Shown in pieces: positions 25,856 through 34,647 of a stretch of 64,000 bases of DNA (position 1 is its first letter; every line of letters begins with the position of its first letter). The stretch is from Nocardia yamanashiensis NBRC 100130. Its GTDB lineage: Bacteria; Actinomycetota; Actinomycetes; Mycobacteriales; Mycobacteriaceae. Position numbers and translations under genes: made by a program. The notes beneath the pieces are model-generated. The model did no database searches and had not been told where the DNA came from. It saw only the letters and a list, made by a program, of their open reading frames with translations. Location: assembly GCF_001613325.1 (NCBI RefSeq), contig NZ_BDCD01000017.1, positions 333,466 through 397,465 of the forward strand, in the 5' to 3' direction.

Positions 25856-25932
25856 TGGCAACTACAGGATAACTGGGTTCTCCGCACGCGTACCGGTTCG
25901 GGTTGATTACTCGAACCCACAGGGAGACAACC

Positions 25933-27138
25933 ATGTCCACCATTCGTTCCGCCATCGTCATCGGCGGCGGCATCTCCGGTCCGGTGGCGGCCACCGCACT
26001 GCGCAGAGCGGGCATCGACGCCCGCGTGTACGAGGCGTACCCGGGACCGGCCTACGGCATCGGATCCAATCTGGCCCTCGCGCCCAACGGGATGGCCGCG
26101 CTCGAGCTCATCGGGGTCGCCGACGCGGTGCGCGCCAAGGCCGTCCCGCTCAGCCGGCAGGCCATGTCGGTCGGCAAGAAGATGATCACCGCACCCATGC
26201 TGACCGACGTCGAACCGCTGCGGCTGGTCGATCGGCCGGACCTGCACCAGGTGCTGCACGACGGCGCGGTCGCCGCCGGGGTGCCGTTCGAATACCGCAA
26301 ACGCCTGGTCGAGGTGGAGGAGCTGGCCGACGGCGTGACCGCGATCTTCGCCGACGGCAGTTCCGCAACCGCCGATGTGCTGATCGGCGCGGACGGCATC
26401 CGCTCGGCGGTGCGCACCCTGGTCGATCCCAAGGCGCCCGGGCCGACCTACCTGCGCATGCTGGGCTTCGGCGCGTACACCGATATCCCGGACCTGCGCC
26501 TGCCCGCGGAGAGCATGGTGTTCGCGTTCGGGAAACGGGCCTACTACCTGTACTGGGCCATGCCGGACGGGCGTATCGCCTGGGGCGCGAATCTGCCGCA
26601 CCAGCAATACCTTTCGCTCACCCAGGCGCGTGCGGTGCCGGCCGGGGAATGGCTGCGAATCCTGCGCGAGACCTACGCCGGGGACGAGCCGGGTGAGCTG
26701 CTGGCCCGCAGCACCACGCCCGAACAGCTGGTGACCATCGGGGCGCTGCACATCATGCCGTCGGTGCCGCACTGGTATCGCGGGCGCATGGTGCTCACCG
26801 GGGATGCCATCCACGCGCCCAGCAATACCTCGGGGCAGGGGGCGTCGCTGGCCATCGAGAGCGCCATCGAACTGGCGCGCTGCCTGCGCGACATCCCGGA
26901 TCCGGAAACGGCTTTCGCCACCTACGAGGCGCTGCGGCGGCCCCGGGTGGAAGCGGTCGCGGCCCGGGTGGCGCGAATGAACCAGACCAAGGCCGCCGGT
27001 CCGGTGACGCGGGCGGCCATGGGCCTGGTGATGCCGTTGATGTTCAAGGCGCTCAACCCGGAGAAGACGTTCGCGCCCGAGCAGCGCTTCCGGATCGATT
27101 GGGACGCAACGGTGCAGCCGGTGCGCGCCCTGGCCTGA
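25933..27138 (+). CDS. FAD-dependent aromatic hydroxylase-type monooxygenase
   Basis: A 401-residue group A flavoprotein monooxygenase. FAD-binding GGGISG is at about residues 11-16, the DG motif GADGIRSAVR near 155, and the GD motif TGDAIHAPSNTSGQGASLAI near 298. These three motifs define the PHBH/salicylate-hydroxylase fold. It would use NAD(P)H and O2 to hydroxylate an aromatic or polyketide-like compound. AGGGAG lies 6 bases before ATG 25933. Its position after a PadR gene suggests induction by an aromatic ligand. Confidence 0.85.
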   Translation: MSTIRSAIVIGGGISGPVAATALRRAGIDARVYEAYPGPAYGIGSNLALAPNGMAALELIGVADAVRAKAVPLSRQAMSVGKKMITAPMLTDVEPLRLVDRPDLHQVLHDGAVAAGVPFEYRKRLVEVEELADGVTAIFADGSSATADVLIGADGIRSAVRTLVDPKAPGPTYLRMLGFGAYTDIPDLRLPAESMVFAFGKRAYYLYWAMPDGRIAWGANLPHQQYLSLTQARAVPAGEWLRILRETYAGDEPGELLARSTTPEQLVTIGALHIMPSVPHWYRGRMVLTGDAIHAPSNTSGQGASLAIESAIELARCLRDIPDPETAFATYEALRRPRVEAVAARVARMNQTKAAGPVTRAAMGLVMPLMFKALNPEKTFAPEQRFRIDWDATVQPVRALA

Positions 27139-27157
27139 TCCGCGCCCGCTCCGCCCG

Positions 27158-29197
27158 CTACCGGTGGGCGGAGAGGGTGTCCGGGCTGTCGGCCTCGTCC
27201 AGCAGCTTGGCGGCGATATTGTCCATGGCCTGCTCCAGCAGATCGCGATCCTTGGGATTGGTGACATCCCAGTCGTCGATCTGCGATTCCAGCCAGCGCC
27301 GCCAAGCGCCCCGGACCCGGTCCAGTTCCTGGATGCCCTTGTCGGTGAGAGTCAGTGTGCCGCCGTGGTTCCGGATGAAGCCGTCGCGTTCGGCCTTCTC
27401 GTACACCGGGGCCACCACCTCCTGCGGCACCCAATAGGTGTGCGCCACTTCGCTCAAGGTCGCCGCGCCGCGCACCTTGCCGAACATCCGCACCTGGCCG
27501 AGCGCCCACGCTTCGTCGCGGGTGAGGGAACTGCCCGCGGCACTGAGGATTTCCGGATCGGGCAGCTGATTGTCGCGCAGTTTGCGCAGCACCCGGCCGA
27601 CGGCGCGCTCCAGCTGCACCACCCGATCGGAGGAATCCGGCATCGAAAAGCCTTCGCCCACATCGCTCGCCTCGGCCCGCGCGCTGTCGCGCAGCTTCAC
27701 CTGCTTCAGGAACCACGCCACGATGAAGCCGAGCACGGCCACCGGCACCACCCAGCGGAAGACGTAGTCGATGGAATCGGCGTAGGCGGTGATGATCGGC
27801 GCGGCCTGCTCGGGCGGCAGCTGCCGCAGCAGTTCCGGACTCTGCGCGGCCTCCGGCGGCACCTTGGCCTCCATCACCGCCGCGCCCAGTTTCGGCGTGA
27901 CCTGATTCACGTAGAGAGTACCGAAAATCGTTGTCCCGAAGGCGGATCCGATGGTCCGGAAGAAGGTCACGCCCGAGGTGGCGGTGCCCAGATCCGCGTA
28001 CGGCACGCTGTTCTGCACCACGATGGTGAGCACCTGCATGGCCAGGCCGATGCCCAGACCCAGGATCAGCATGTACAGCGCCTGCTTCCAGAACGGCGTG
28101 CCCGCGCCCATGGTGGACATCAGGTACAGGCCGACCGCCATGATCGCGGTGCCGAGAATCGGGAACGCCTTGTACTGCCCGGTCCGCCCGACGATCACGC
28201 CGGACAGGATGGAGGTGCCGAACAGCCCCACCACCAGCGGCAGGGTGCGGATGCCGGACGCGGTGGCCGAAACCCCGTCCACATATTGCAGATACGCGGG
28301 CAGGTAGGTCATGGCGCCCAGCAACGCGAAGCCGACGATGAAGCTCAGGATCGAGCACACGGTGAACACATTGCTGCGGAACAGGTGCATGGGGAGCATG
28401 GGTTCGGCGGCGCGGAATTCGGCGAGGACGAACAGCACGGTCATCACCGCCGCCGTGACGAACAGGCCGATGATCATCGGCGAGCCCCAGGCGTATTCGT
28501 TGCCGCCCCAATCCAATCCGAGGATCAGGCAGGTGACGCCGATGGAGATGAGCGCGATGCCCAGGTAGTCGATGATCGGCTTGGTGGCCGCCCGGGTCAT
28601 CGGGATGGTGCGGGCCGCCACCGCGATCATGACGATGGCCAGCGGCACGTTCACGTAGAAGCACCAGCGCCAGCTCAGATGGTCGGTGAACAGGCCGCCC
28701 AGGGTCGGGCCGATGACGGTGGTGATGCCGAAGACCGCACCCAGCGCGCCCTGGTACTTGCCGCGTTCGCGCAGCGGGATGACGTCGGCGATGAGCGCCA
28801 TGGAGGTGACCATGAGCCCGCCCGCGCCCAGGCCCTGCACGGCGCGCGCGATGATCAGCAGCGTCATATCGTGCGAGAACCCGGCGATGATCGAGCCGAG
28901 AATGAAGATGGTGGCACTGAGCTGGAACACCAGCTTGCGGCCGAACAGGTCGCCGAACTTGCCGGACAGCGCGGTGGCAATGGCCTCGGCCACCAGGTAG
29001 GCGGTGACCACCCAGGCCATGTGCCCGGCGCCGCCCAGATCCGCGACGATGGTCGGCAGCGCGGTGGCCACGATGGTGGAGTCGAGCGCCGCCATGAGCA
29101 TGCCGAGCGCCACGGTGGCGAAGATGATGTCGCGACGCCCGCGGCCGATCTGCGCGGGCACGGCAGGGACATCGGCGGTGGCGCTGGCACCCGTCAT
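27158..29197 (-). CDS. DHA2-type MFS exporter with C-terminal winged-helix-like domain
   Basis: A 679-residue protein. Residues 1-500 are a 14-helix EmrB/QacA-type drug:H+ antiporter; motif C reads GALGAVFGITTVIGPTLGG near 155. After helix 14 (near 495) come about 150 soluble residues unlike the usual short tail: RVVQLERAVGRVLRKLRDN, then AATLSEVAHTYWVPQEVVAP and RDGFIRNHGGTLTLTDKG, which read as a MarR-like winged helix. The domain may sense or gate the transporter. It lies 63 bases downstream of the TetR gene, likely in one unit. M. tuberculosis Rv1877 is a similarly long relative from memory. Confidence 0.82.
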   Translation of the reverse strand: MTGASATADVPAVPAQIGRGRRDIIFATVALGMLMAALDSTIVATALPTIVADLGGAGHMAWVVTAYLVAEAIATALSGKFGDLFGRKLVFQLSATIFILGSIIAGFSHDMTLLIIARAVQGLGAGGLMVTSMALIADVIPLRERGKYQGALGAVFGITTVIGPTLGGLFTDHLSWRWCFYVNVPLAIVMIAVAARTIPMTRAATKPIIDYLGIALISIGVTCLILGLDWGGNEYAWGSPMIIGLFVTAAVMTVLFVLAEFRAAEPMLPMHLFRSNVFTVCSILSFIVGFALLGAMTYLPAYLQYVDGVSATASGIRTLPLVVGLFGTSILSGVIVGRTGQYKAFPILGTAIMAVGLYLMSTMGAGTPFWKQALYMLILGLGIGLAMQVLTIVVQNSVPYADLGTATSGVTFFRTIGSAFGTTIFGTLYVNQVTPKLGAAVMEAKVPPEAAQSPELLRQLPPEQAAPIITAYADSIDYVFRWVVPVAVLGFIVAWFLKQVKLRDSARAEASDVGEGFSMPDSSDRVVQLERAVGRVLRKLRDNQLPDPEILSAAGSSLTRDEAWALGQVRMFGKVRGAATLSEVAHTYWVPQEVVAPVYEKAERDGFIRNHGGTLTLTDKGIQELDRVRGAWRRWLESQIDDWDVTNPKDRDLLEQAMDNIAAKLLDEADSPDTLSAHR

Positions 29198-29260
29198 CGG
29201 CCCAGTATGTGTGGCTCACCAGCCTTGATCTGGCAACGACACGGTTAACTTCGAGCGGGG

Positions 29261-29926
29261 TCAGGCGGAGCGCACGGCGTAGTCGCCGAGAGACGGTTCG
29301 AGCAGATCGAAAGCCTGGTTGATCTGCGTGGTCAGCGCCTCGGCAATGACGTCGTTGGATTCCCCGGCCACGGTGCGGCGCAGGGTCTCCTCGAACAGGG
29401 TCCGATGCACACCGGCCAGCAAGGCGGCGGCAATGCGCGGGCCGAGATCGCCCGGCGCGGAATCGGTTTCACTCGCGAGGGTCTCGGCCAGCAGTCGCTC
29501 CCGCTCTTCGTGGAACTCGCGTAAACGCGCCACCAGCGCGGGACTTCCGGTGAGCAGCCGGGCGAATTCGGGCCCGGAGAACCCCGCCACCACGGCGTCC
29601 TGTTCGGCCGCCGCCCGCAGATAGTCCCGCCGCAGCGCCGCCAGCGCCGACTCCCCCGCCGCGCGGTCGCGCACGGTCCGCGCCAGGCTCGCCACGAACA
29701 CCTCGTGGACGTCGAGCACCAGGTCTTCCTTGCGCGGGAAGTAGTTGGTGACCGTCATCTTGGCGACCTCGGCCGCTTCGGCGATCTCGGCGATGGTGAC
29801 CGTGTCGTAGCCGCGCTCCAGGAACAGGCGGGTGGCGGTATTGGAGATGTTCTGCCTGGTCTGCTGCTTTTTCCGTTCGCGCAGGCCCGGTGGGCGGGTG
29901 CCGGTGTCGGCGGGGGGCGCACTCAT
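29261..29926 (-). CDS. TetR-family transcriptional regulator
   Basis: A 221-residue TetR protein. The N-terminal helix-turn-helix is at about residues 20-66: ISNTATRLFLERGYDTVTIA, then EIAEAAEVAKMTVTNYFPRK. The remainder is the helical ligand domain. It is transcribed towards the exporter gene and divergent from the sigma factor gene, 74 bases away. The likely operator overlaps the sigma gene's -35 box, so the protein probably represses itself, the exporter and the sigma factor together. Confidence 0.87.
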   Translation of the reverse strand: MSAPPADTGTRPPGLRERKKQQTRQNISNTATRLFLERGYDTVTIAEIAEAAEVAKMTVTNYFPRKEDLVLDVHEVFVASLARTVRDRAAGESALAALRRDYLRAAAEQDAVVAGFSGPEFARLLTGSPALVARLREFHEERERLLAETLASETDSAPGDLGPRIAAALLAGVHRTLFEETLRRTVAGESNDVIAEALTTQINQAFDLLEPSLGDYAVRSA

Positions 29927-29951
29927 GGCGACGACTATATCTGATTCCGTC

Positions 29952-29979
29952 CCAAAAACACTGTTGACATATTTTTAGG
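29952..29979. promoter_or_regulatory. 28-base imperfect palindrome between tetR and the sigma factor gene
   Basis: The site reads CC-N-AAAA-N3-TGT-N2-ACA-N3-TTTT-N-GG, symmetric at 18 of 28 positions. It lies in the 74-base gap between divergent genes and covers the TTGACA of the sigma factor promoter. Confidence 0.55.
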
Positions 29980-29992
29980 TCTGCTCTAAGTT
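29964..29992 (+). promoter_or_regulatory. consensus promoter of the sigma factor gene, leaderless
   Basis: TTGACA (29964-29969), a 17-base spacer and TAAGTT (29987-29992) make one of the best housekeeping promoters in the window. ATG 30001 begins 8 bases later, and no Shine-Dalgarno is present. Confidence 0.65.
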
Positions 29993-30000
29993 TGTTCGCG

Positions 30001-30936
30001 ATGGCTACCGCAATCGTGAGTGAAGACGCAATCAAGGACTACCTGCGGCAGATCGGGCGCACCGCCCTGCTGACCGCCGCCGAGGAGTACGCACTCGGCG
30101 AACGCATCGAAGCCGGTCTGCTCGCCCAGGCCCGGCTCGACGAATCCGGAACCACCACAAGCGAACTCACCACCGAGGAGCGCCGCACGCTGACTCGCAC
30201 CGCCACCGACGGCCGGCGCGCCCAGGACCACATGGTCCGCGCCAATCTGCGCCTGGTGGTCTCCATCGCCAAGCACTACACCGCGCCCACCGGCATGTCG
30301 CTGCTGGATCTGACCCAGGAGGGCACCTTCGGGCTGATGCGCGCCGCACAGAAGTTCGAGCATCGCCGCGGGCTGAAGTTCTCCACCTACGCCACCTGGT
30401 GGATCAGGCAGTCCATCGGCCGCGCGCTGTCCGAGCAGAGCCGCACCATCCGGCTGCCCGGCCACATCGTCGAAGCGCTCAACAAGGTCCGCCGCACCCA
30501 GCGCACCCTCGCCCCGCAACTCGGCCGCGCCGTCACCCCCGAGGATGTCGCCGCCGAACTGTCGCTACCGGTCGAACAGGTCCGCGAGTTGATTCGCCTG
30601 GACCGCGAACCGCTTTCCCTCCACCAGCCGATCGGCGACGAAGACGCCACCGAACTCGGCGCACTCATCCCCGACCACCTTCCCGACCCGTCGGTCACCG
30701 TCACCGACGCCGCCGCCCACGACCAACTGAAGCGCGCCCTAGCCACCCTGGCCGAACGCGAGGCACAGGTCATCAGCCTGCGCTACGGCCTCGACGGCTC
30801 CGACCCCCGCACCCTCGAGGAAGTCGGCCGCGTATTCGGCGTCTCCCGCGAACGCATCCGCCAAATCGAAGCCAAAGCCATGCAGAAACTCCGCCAGCCC
30901 TCCCGCACCCGAGGCCTCACCGACCTCCTCGGCTGA
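30001..30936 (+). CDS. group 2 (SigB-like) sigma-70 factor
   Basis: A 311-residue sigma-70 factor. Region 1.2 is AIKDYLRQIGRTALLTAAEE. Region 2 spans about 85-150 and includes LLDLTQEGTFGLMRAAQKFE and FSTYATWWIRQSIGRALSEQ. Region 3 follows, and region 4.2 is TLEEVGRVFGVSRERIRQIE near residue 272. There is no long region 1.1, so it is a non-essential group 2 factor rather than the primary sigma; relatives serve stress or stationary phase. It has its own strong promoter overlapped by a TetR-type operator. A hairpin follows about 140 bases after the stop. Confidence 0.85.
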   Translation: MATAIVSEDAIKDYLRQIGRTALLTAAEEYALGERIEAGLLAQARLDESGTTTSELTTEERRTLTRTATDGRRAQDHMVRANLRLVVSIAKHYTAPTGMSLLDLTQEGTFGLMRAAQKFEHRRGLKFSTYATWWIRQSIGRALSEQSRTIRLPGHIVEALNKVRRTQRTLAPQLGRAVTPEDVAAELSLPVEQVRELIRLDREPLSLHQPIGDEDATELGALIPDHLPDPSVTVTDAAAHDQLKRALATLAEREAQVISLRYGLDGSDPRTLEEVGRVFGVSRERIRQIEAKAMQKLRQPSRTRGLTDLLG

Positions 30937-30946
30937 GTCACCCTCC

Positions 30947-31047
30947 CTCGGCCGAGCCGACCCACTCGGCCGAGCCGCCCCAGAGGGGCCGGCGGCTAAA
31001 CCGGCGGGCGATCCGACCCAGACGGGGCGGGGGCGAAACCGGCGGGC
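30947..31047. repeat. short direct repeats after the sigma factor gene
   Basis: CTCGGCCGAGCCG occurs at 30947-30959 and 30965-30977 (18-base period). AAACCGGCGGGC occurs at 30998-31009 and 31036-31047. They lie in a 278-base gap with no credible gene; an open frame crosses them but its composition is not protein-like. Confidence 0.5.
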
Positions 31048-31074
31048 ATTCCGCCGCATCCCCCAACCTTGATT

Positions 31075-31105
31075 CGCCCGGCCCGCCGTTCAGGCGGGCC
31101 GGGCG
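31075..31105 (+). terminator. hairpin terminator after the sigma factor gene
   Basis: Perfect 13-base arms (31075-31087 and 31093-31105) enclose a GTTCA loop; GCTTATCATT follows. Confidence 0.6.
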
Positions 31106-31140
31106 GCTTATCATTCCTGGCGCGGATGCTTCCGCCGGAA

Positions 31141-31156
31141 CTTACTCTGGAGTAAG
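31141..31156. promoter_or_regulatory. palindrome CTTACTC-TG-GAGTAAG upstream of an SDR gene
   Basis: Perfect 7-base arms around TG, ending 58 bases before the dehydrogenase start. TTACTCNNGAGTAA-like sites are typical of TetR-family operators in mycolic-acid bacteria; no TetR gene is adjacent, so the regulator would act from elsewhere. Confidence 0.5.
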
Positions 31157-31214
31157 GTTGAGCGAGCGAGTGCGACGGTGCACATCGAACGCCGAACCTG
31201 TGAGGTCAACTCCC

Positions 31215-32090
31215 ATGGCATGGAAGCCCAGCCAAATCTCGGACCAGTCCGGGCGCACCTTCGTGATCACCGGCGCCAATGGCGGCATCGGCGAGCAGAC
31301 CAGCAAGGTGCTCGCGAGCAAGGGCGCGACGGTGATCATGGCCTGCCGCAATACCGCCAAGGCGCAGGAAGTCGCCGACAAGATCGACGGTGATGTGCGG
31401 GTAGCGGCGCTGGATCTGGCGTCGCTGGACTCGGTGCGCGAGTTCGCCGAGAAGTCCGGCGAGATCGACGTGCTCATCAATAACGCGGGCCTGATGAACA
31501 TTCCGTTCTCGCGCACCAAGGACGGGTTCGAAACCCAGTGGGGCGTCAACCATCTGGGCCACTACGCGCTCGCCGGCCTGCTGCTGGACAAGATCCGCGA
31601 CCGGGTGGTCACCCTGGCGTCCATCGCGCACCGGCAGACGCCGAAGCTGTGGATCGACGACCTGAACTACGAGAACCGCCGCTACCAGCGCAATCTCGCC
31701 TACGCGCAGTCCAAGCTGTCGAACCTGATGTACGCCCGCGAATTCCAGCGCCGCCTCACCGAGGCCGGTTCGGCCAAGCGCTCCTACGGCGTGCACCCGG
31801 GTGTCTCGGCCACCGATCTGTTCGCCCGCACCGAGACCCCGCTGGACAAGATCTCCAAGCCGTTCGTCCGCCTGGTCGGGCACTCCCCCGCCCGCGCCGC
31901 GCACTCCTCGCTGTTCGCCGCCACCGAACCCGACGCCGATCCCACCGTCTACTGGGGTCCGAACCGGTTCCGCGGCACCCAGGGCCCGGTCGAGCCGTGC
32001 TCCTCCAGCCGCCTGTCCCAGAATCGCGAACTCTGGCAGCGGCTGTGGGCCGAGTCCGAGCGTTTGACCGGCGTCACATACAAGTTCTGA
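31215..32090 (+). CDS. short-chain dehydrogenase/reductase, retinol-dehydrogenase-like
   Basis: A 291-residue SDR. Cofactor motif TGANGGIG at about residues 20-27, NNAG near 91, catalytic Ser in TLASIAHR near 133 and the YxxxK motif YAQSK near 160. The C-terminal part matches the WWOX/RDH group, ending with YWGPNRFRGTQGP and a short tail. Substrates in this group are hydrophobic alcohols or ketones. ATG 31215 is used; the frame is open far upstream inside the sigma factor gene but out of keeping with any SDR. A palindrome upstream suggests repressor control. Confidence 0.83.
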   Translation: MAWKPSQISDQSGRTFVITGANGGIGEQTSKVLASKGATVIMACRNTAKAQEVADKIDGDVRVAALDLASLDSVREFAEKSGEIDVLINNAGLMNIPFSRTKDGFETQWGVNHLGHYALAGLLLDKIRDRVVTLASIAHRQTPKLWIDDLNYENRRYQRNLAYAQSKLSNLMYAREFQRRLTEAGSAKRSYGVHPGVSATDLFARTETPLDKISKPFVRLVGHSPARAAHSSLFAATEPDADPTVYWGPNRFRGTQGPVEPCSSSRLSQNRELWQRLWAESERLTGVTYKF

Positions 32091-32112
32091 GCCCGCTCCC
32101 GATCGGCTCCCC

Positions 32113-32140
32113 GGCCGCCGCGACCTTCGTCGCGGCGGCC
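32113..32140 (+). terminator. hairpin terminator after the SDR gene
   Basis: Perfect 12-base GC-rich arms (32113-32124 and 32129-32140) around a CTTC loop, starting 23 bases after the stop codon and followed by GCGCTTTCCC. Confidence 0.65.
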
Positions 32141-32159
32141 GCGCTTTCCCCGGACCTCT

Positions 32160-32190
32160 TACTACGGGGCGCGTAGTAGGCAGGTACCGT
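32160..32190 (+). promoter_or_regulatory. TACTACG-N5-CGTAGTA operator with -10 TACCGT
   Basis: TACTACG (32160-32166) and CGTAGTA (32172-32178) are exact inverted repeats over the -35 region. TACCGT at 32185-32190 lies 7 bases before GTG 32198, giving a leaderless transcript. A related site lies upstream of the other DUF3817 gene at 58515. Confidence 0.55.
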
Positions 32191-32197
32191 GGAGGAC

Positions 32198-32641
32198 GTG
32201 TCCGCTCCCCAACGCCGCCCGGCCTTGATCGTGTTCGTGGTCGTGGCGGCCGCGGCGTGCCTGGGCCTGGGTTACTGGCAGTGGGGGCGCTTCGAATCCG
32301 GCACGGGCACCGCCCAGAATCTCGGCTACGCGCTGCAGTGGCCGCTGTTCGCCGGCTTCGTGGTCTGGGCCTACTTCCGATTCGTGCGCTTGGAACGCGA
32401 CGCGGAGGAAGAGTCCGCGCCGCAGGCCCCCGGCGAGACCGCGCCCCGCGCCCAGCGTGTGAAGCCGGTCGCGCCGCGCGAGATTCCCGCGGGCCTGCTG
32501 CCCGAACGCCCCAAGGCGGTCAAGGACGAGGATCCGGAACTCGCCGAATACAACCGATACCTGGCCGATCTGCACGCCCACGATCTGGATCAGGCGATCC
32601 GGGACGCGGGGCTGCGCAATACCGAGAGGAACGCCGGTTGA
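32198..32641 (+). CDS. small membrane protein, positional match of Rv1343c (LprD)
   Basis: A 147-residue protein with two membrane helices (about residues 9-25 and 42-60) joined by LGYWQWGRFESGTGTAQNLG, and a charged cytoplasmic tail rich in Glu, Pro and Arg. It precedes a DUF3817 gene, as Rv1343c precedes Rv1342c in M. tuberculosis. No lipobox cysteine is apparent here, so I do not call it a lipoprotein. GTG 32198 is preferred over GTG 32189 because TACCGT sits exactly 7 bases upstream. Function unknown. Confidence 0.65.
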   Translation: MSAPQRRPALIVFVVVAAAACLGLGYWQWGRFESGTGTAQNLGYALQWPLFAGFVVWAYFRFVRLERDAEEESAPQAPGETAPRAQRVKPVAPREIPAGLLPERPKAVKDEDPELAEYNRYLADLHAHDLDQAIRDAGLRNTERNAG

Positions 32642-33027
32642 CCACCAGCGACAATTCGACCGAAGCCACCGTCGCGCCCCGGCCGATCGGCGCCGCGACG
32701 ACCGAGAAGATCCGCGGCGCGCTGCTGCGCTACCGGATCCTGGCCTGGATCACCGGTATCTGGCTGCTGGTGCTGACCGGTGAGATCGTCTACAAGTACC
32801 TGCTGCTCGACGATCGCAACGACGCGCCGAGCTGGTTCTTCTACATCGGCCAGGTGCACGGGCTGTTCTACATGCTGTACCTGGTCTTCACCATCGACCT
32901 CGGCATCAAGGCGCGCTGGAAGCCGGTGACCACGCTGCTCACCTGCCTGGCGGGCACGGTGCCGTTCCTGTCGTTCGTGTTCGAGCACAAGCGGACTCAG
33001 GAAGTGAAGGGCGCCTTCGGGCTCTAG
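32638..33027 (+). CDS. DUF3817 membrane protein
   Basis: A 129-residue DUF3817 protein with three membrane helices. YRILAWITGIWLLVLTGEIV near residue 27 and YIGQVHGLFYMLYLVFTIDL near 64 carry the conserved His of the family. The last helix ends in FEHK. The TTG start at 32638 overlaps the upstream stop codon (TTGA), with GAGAGGA 7 bases upstream, so the two genes are coupled. M. tuberculosis Rv1342c is the counterpart. Function unknown. A second DUF3817 gene is at 58124. Confidence 0.8.
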   Translation: MTTSDNSTEATVAPRPIGAATTEKIRGALLRYRILAWITGIWLLVLTGEIVYKYLLLDDRNDAPSWFFYIGQVHGLFYMLYLVFTIDLGIKARWKPVTTLLTCLAGTVPFLSFVFEHKRTQEVKGAFGL

Positions 33028-33045
33028 AAACCCCAGTTCCAGATT

Positions 33046-33075
33046 CGCGCCCCGCCATTACTGTGGCGGGGCGCG
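33046..33075 (+). terminator. hairpin terminator after the DUF3817 gene
   Basis: Perfect 12-base arms (33046-33057 and 33064-33075) around TTACTG, 18 bases after the stop codon. Confidence 0.65.
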
Positions 33076-33123
33076 GTCGTCTCCGGCCGGTCGAGCAACA
33101 GCCCCCTACTGCGAAACAGGGTC

Positions 33124-33169
33124 CGGGGACCTGATCCCCGAACCCCATTGTTCTTTCCCCGCAGGGGAA
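33124..33169 (-). terminator. two stem-loops after rdgB
   Basis: CGGGGA-CCTGA-TCCCCG (33124-33140) and TTCCCC-GCA-GGGGAA (33155-33169) lie just past the rdgB stop on the minus strand. The second begins 1 base after the stop codon and is the likely terminator. Confidence 0.45.
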
Positions 33170-33170
33170 T

Positions 33171-33778
33171 TCAGTCCTGCGCGAGCGCCGCCAGCGCGGG
33201 CAGCAGCTGCCGCAGGGCCCGGCGGCGATGCGACACCGCGTCCTTCTCGGCGGGGGTGAGCTGGGCCGCGGACACCTCGCCGCCCTCCGGCACGAACAGC
33301 GGGTCGTAACCGAATCCGCCGTCCCCCACCGGTTTCCGGGCGATCGTGCCCGGCCATTCCCCGCGCACGATCTCCTCGACGCCGTCGGCCACCAGCGCGC
33401 ACGCCGACACGAACCGCGCGCCCCGGCGCTCGTCCGGCACGTCACCGAGCTGCGCGAGCAGCAGGGCGTTGTTGGCCTCGTCATTGCCGTGCGTGCCCGA
33501 CCAGCGCGCCGAGAGCACCCCCGGCATGCCGTTGAGGGCGTCCACCGCGATCCCGGAATCGTCTGCGATACAGGCCAATCCGGTCGCGGCGAACCCGTCC
33601 CGGGCCTTGGCGACGGCATTCCCCTCGAAGGTCGCGGCGGTCTCCGGCGCTTCCTCGTAGGGCGGCACGTCGTTCAGGCCGATGATCTCGATGCCCGCGA
33701 TCCCGGCCTCGTCCAGGATCCGGCGCAATTCGTTGAGCTTCTTGGCGTTCCGGCTCGCCACCAGCACCTGACGCGGCA

Positions 33779-33779
<1 letters not shown>
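33171..33779 (-). CDS. rdgB: RdgB/HAM1-type dITP/XTP pyrophosphatase
   Basis: A 202-residue non-canonical purine NTP pyrophosphatase. The N-terminal SxNxxK motif reads ASRNAKKL at residues 8-15. ATFEGNAVAKA near 49 and ADDSGIAVDAL near 71 supply the metal-binding acidic residues, and GFGYDPLF near 155 is the base-recognition loop. It hydrolyses ITP, dITP and XTP to monophosphates, keeping deaminated bases out of DNA and RNA. Start ATG 33779 overlaps the last base of the rph stop. Rv1341 is the M. tuberculosis match, with the same neighbour. Confidence 0.93.
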
Positions 33780-34549
<770 letters not shown>

Positions 34550-34555
34550 GGCAGT

Positions 34556-34561
34556 AGCCTA
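34556..34561 (-). promoter_or_regulatory. -10 element TAGGCT of rph
   Basis: On the minus strand TAGGCT lies 6 bases before GTG 34549 with no Shine-Dalgarno between, implying a leaderless rph-rdgB transcript. Confidence 0.5.
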
Positions 34562-34587
34562 ACCGCGCGCGGAGACAAGTGAGCAAA

Positions 34588-34619
34588 GGCCCGGCCCGCG
34601 CCGAAACGCGGGCCGGGCC
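34588..34619 (-). terminator. hairpin terminator between the MBL-fold gene and rph
   Basis: Perfect 13-base arms (34588-34600 and 34607-34619) around CCGAAA. On the minus strand it follows the MBL-fold stop by 28 bases and is followed by TTTGCTC, so it ends the mec-cysO-cysM unit and leaves rph to its own promoter. Confidence 0.7.
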
Positions 34620-34647
34620 GTTCACTTACCGGGTGGCGACGCCACCG

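Noticed and set aside
25850..25925. GGTTCG...CGAACC pairing suggestive of a tRNA T-arm
   Set aside because: The loop is too long, no anticodon or acceptor stem pairs around it and no cloverleaf could be drawn on either strand.
30399..31214. Long upstream extension of the SDR frame through the sigma factor gene
   Set aside because: The extension is a Pro/Arg-rich shadow of the sigma gene and tandem repeats; the SDR fold begins at ATG 31215.
33155..33169. TTCCCCGCAGGGGAA as a second MmyB-type operator
   Set aside because: It resembles the 24116 site but has one extra G and lies one base after the rdgB stop codon, where a terminator stem is the simpler reading.
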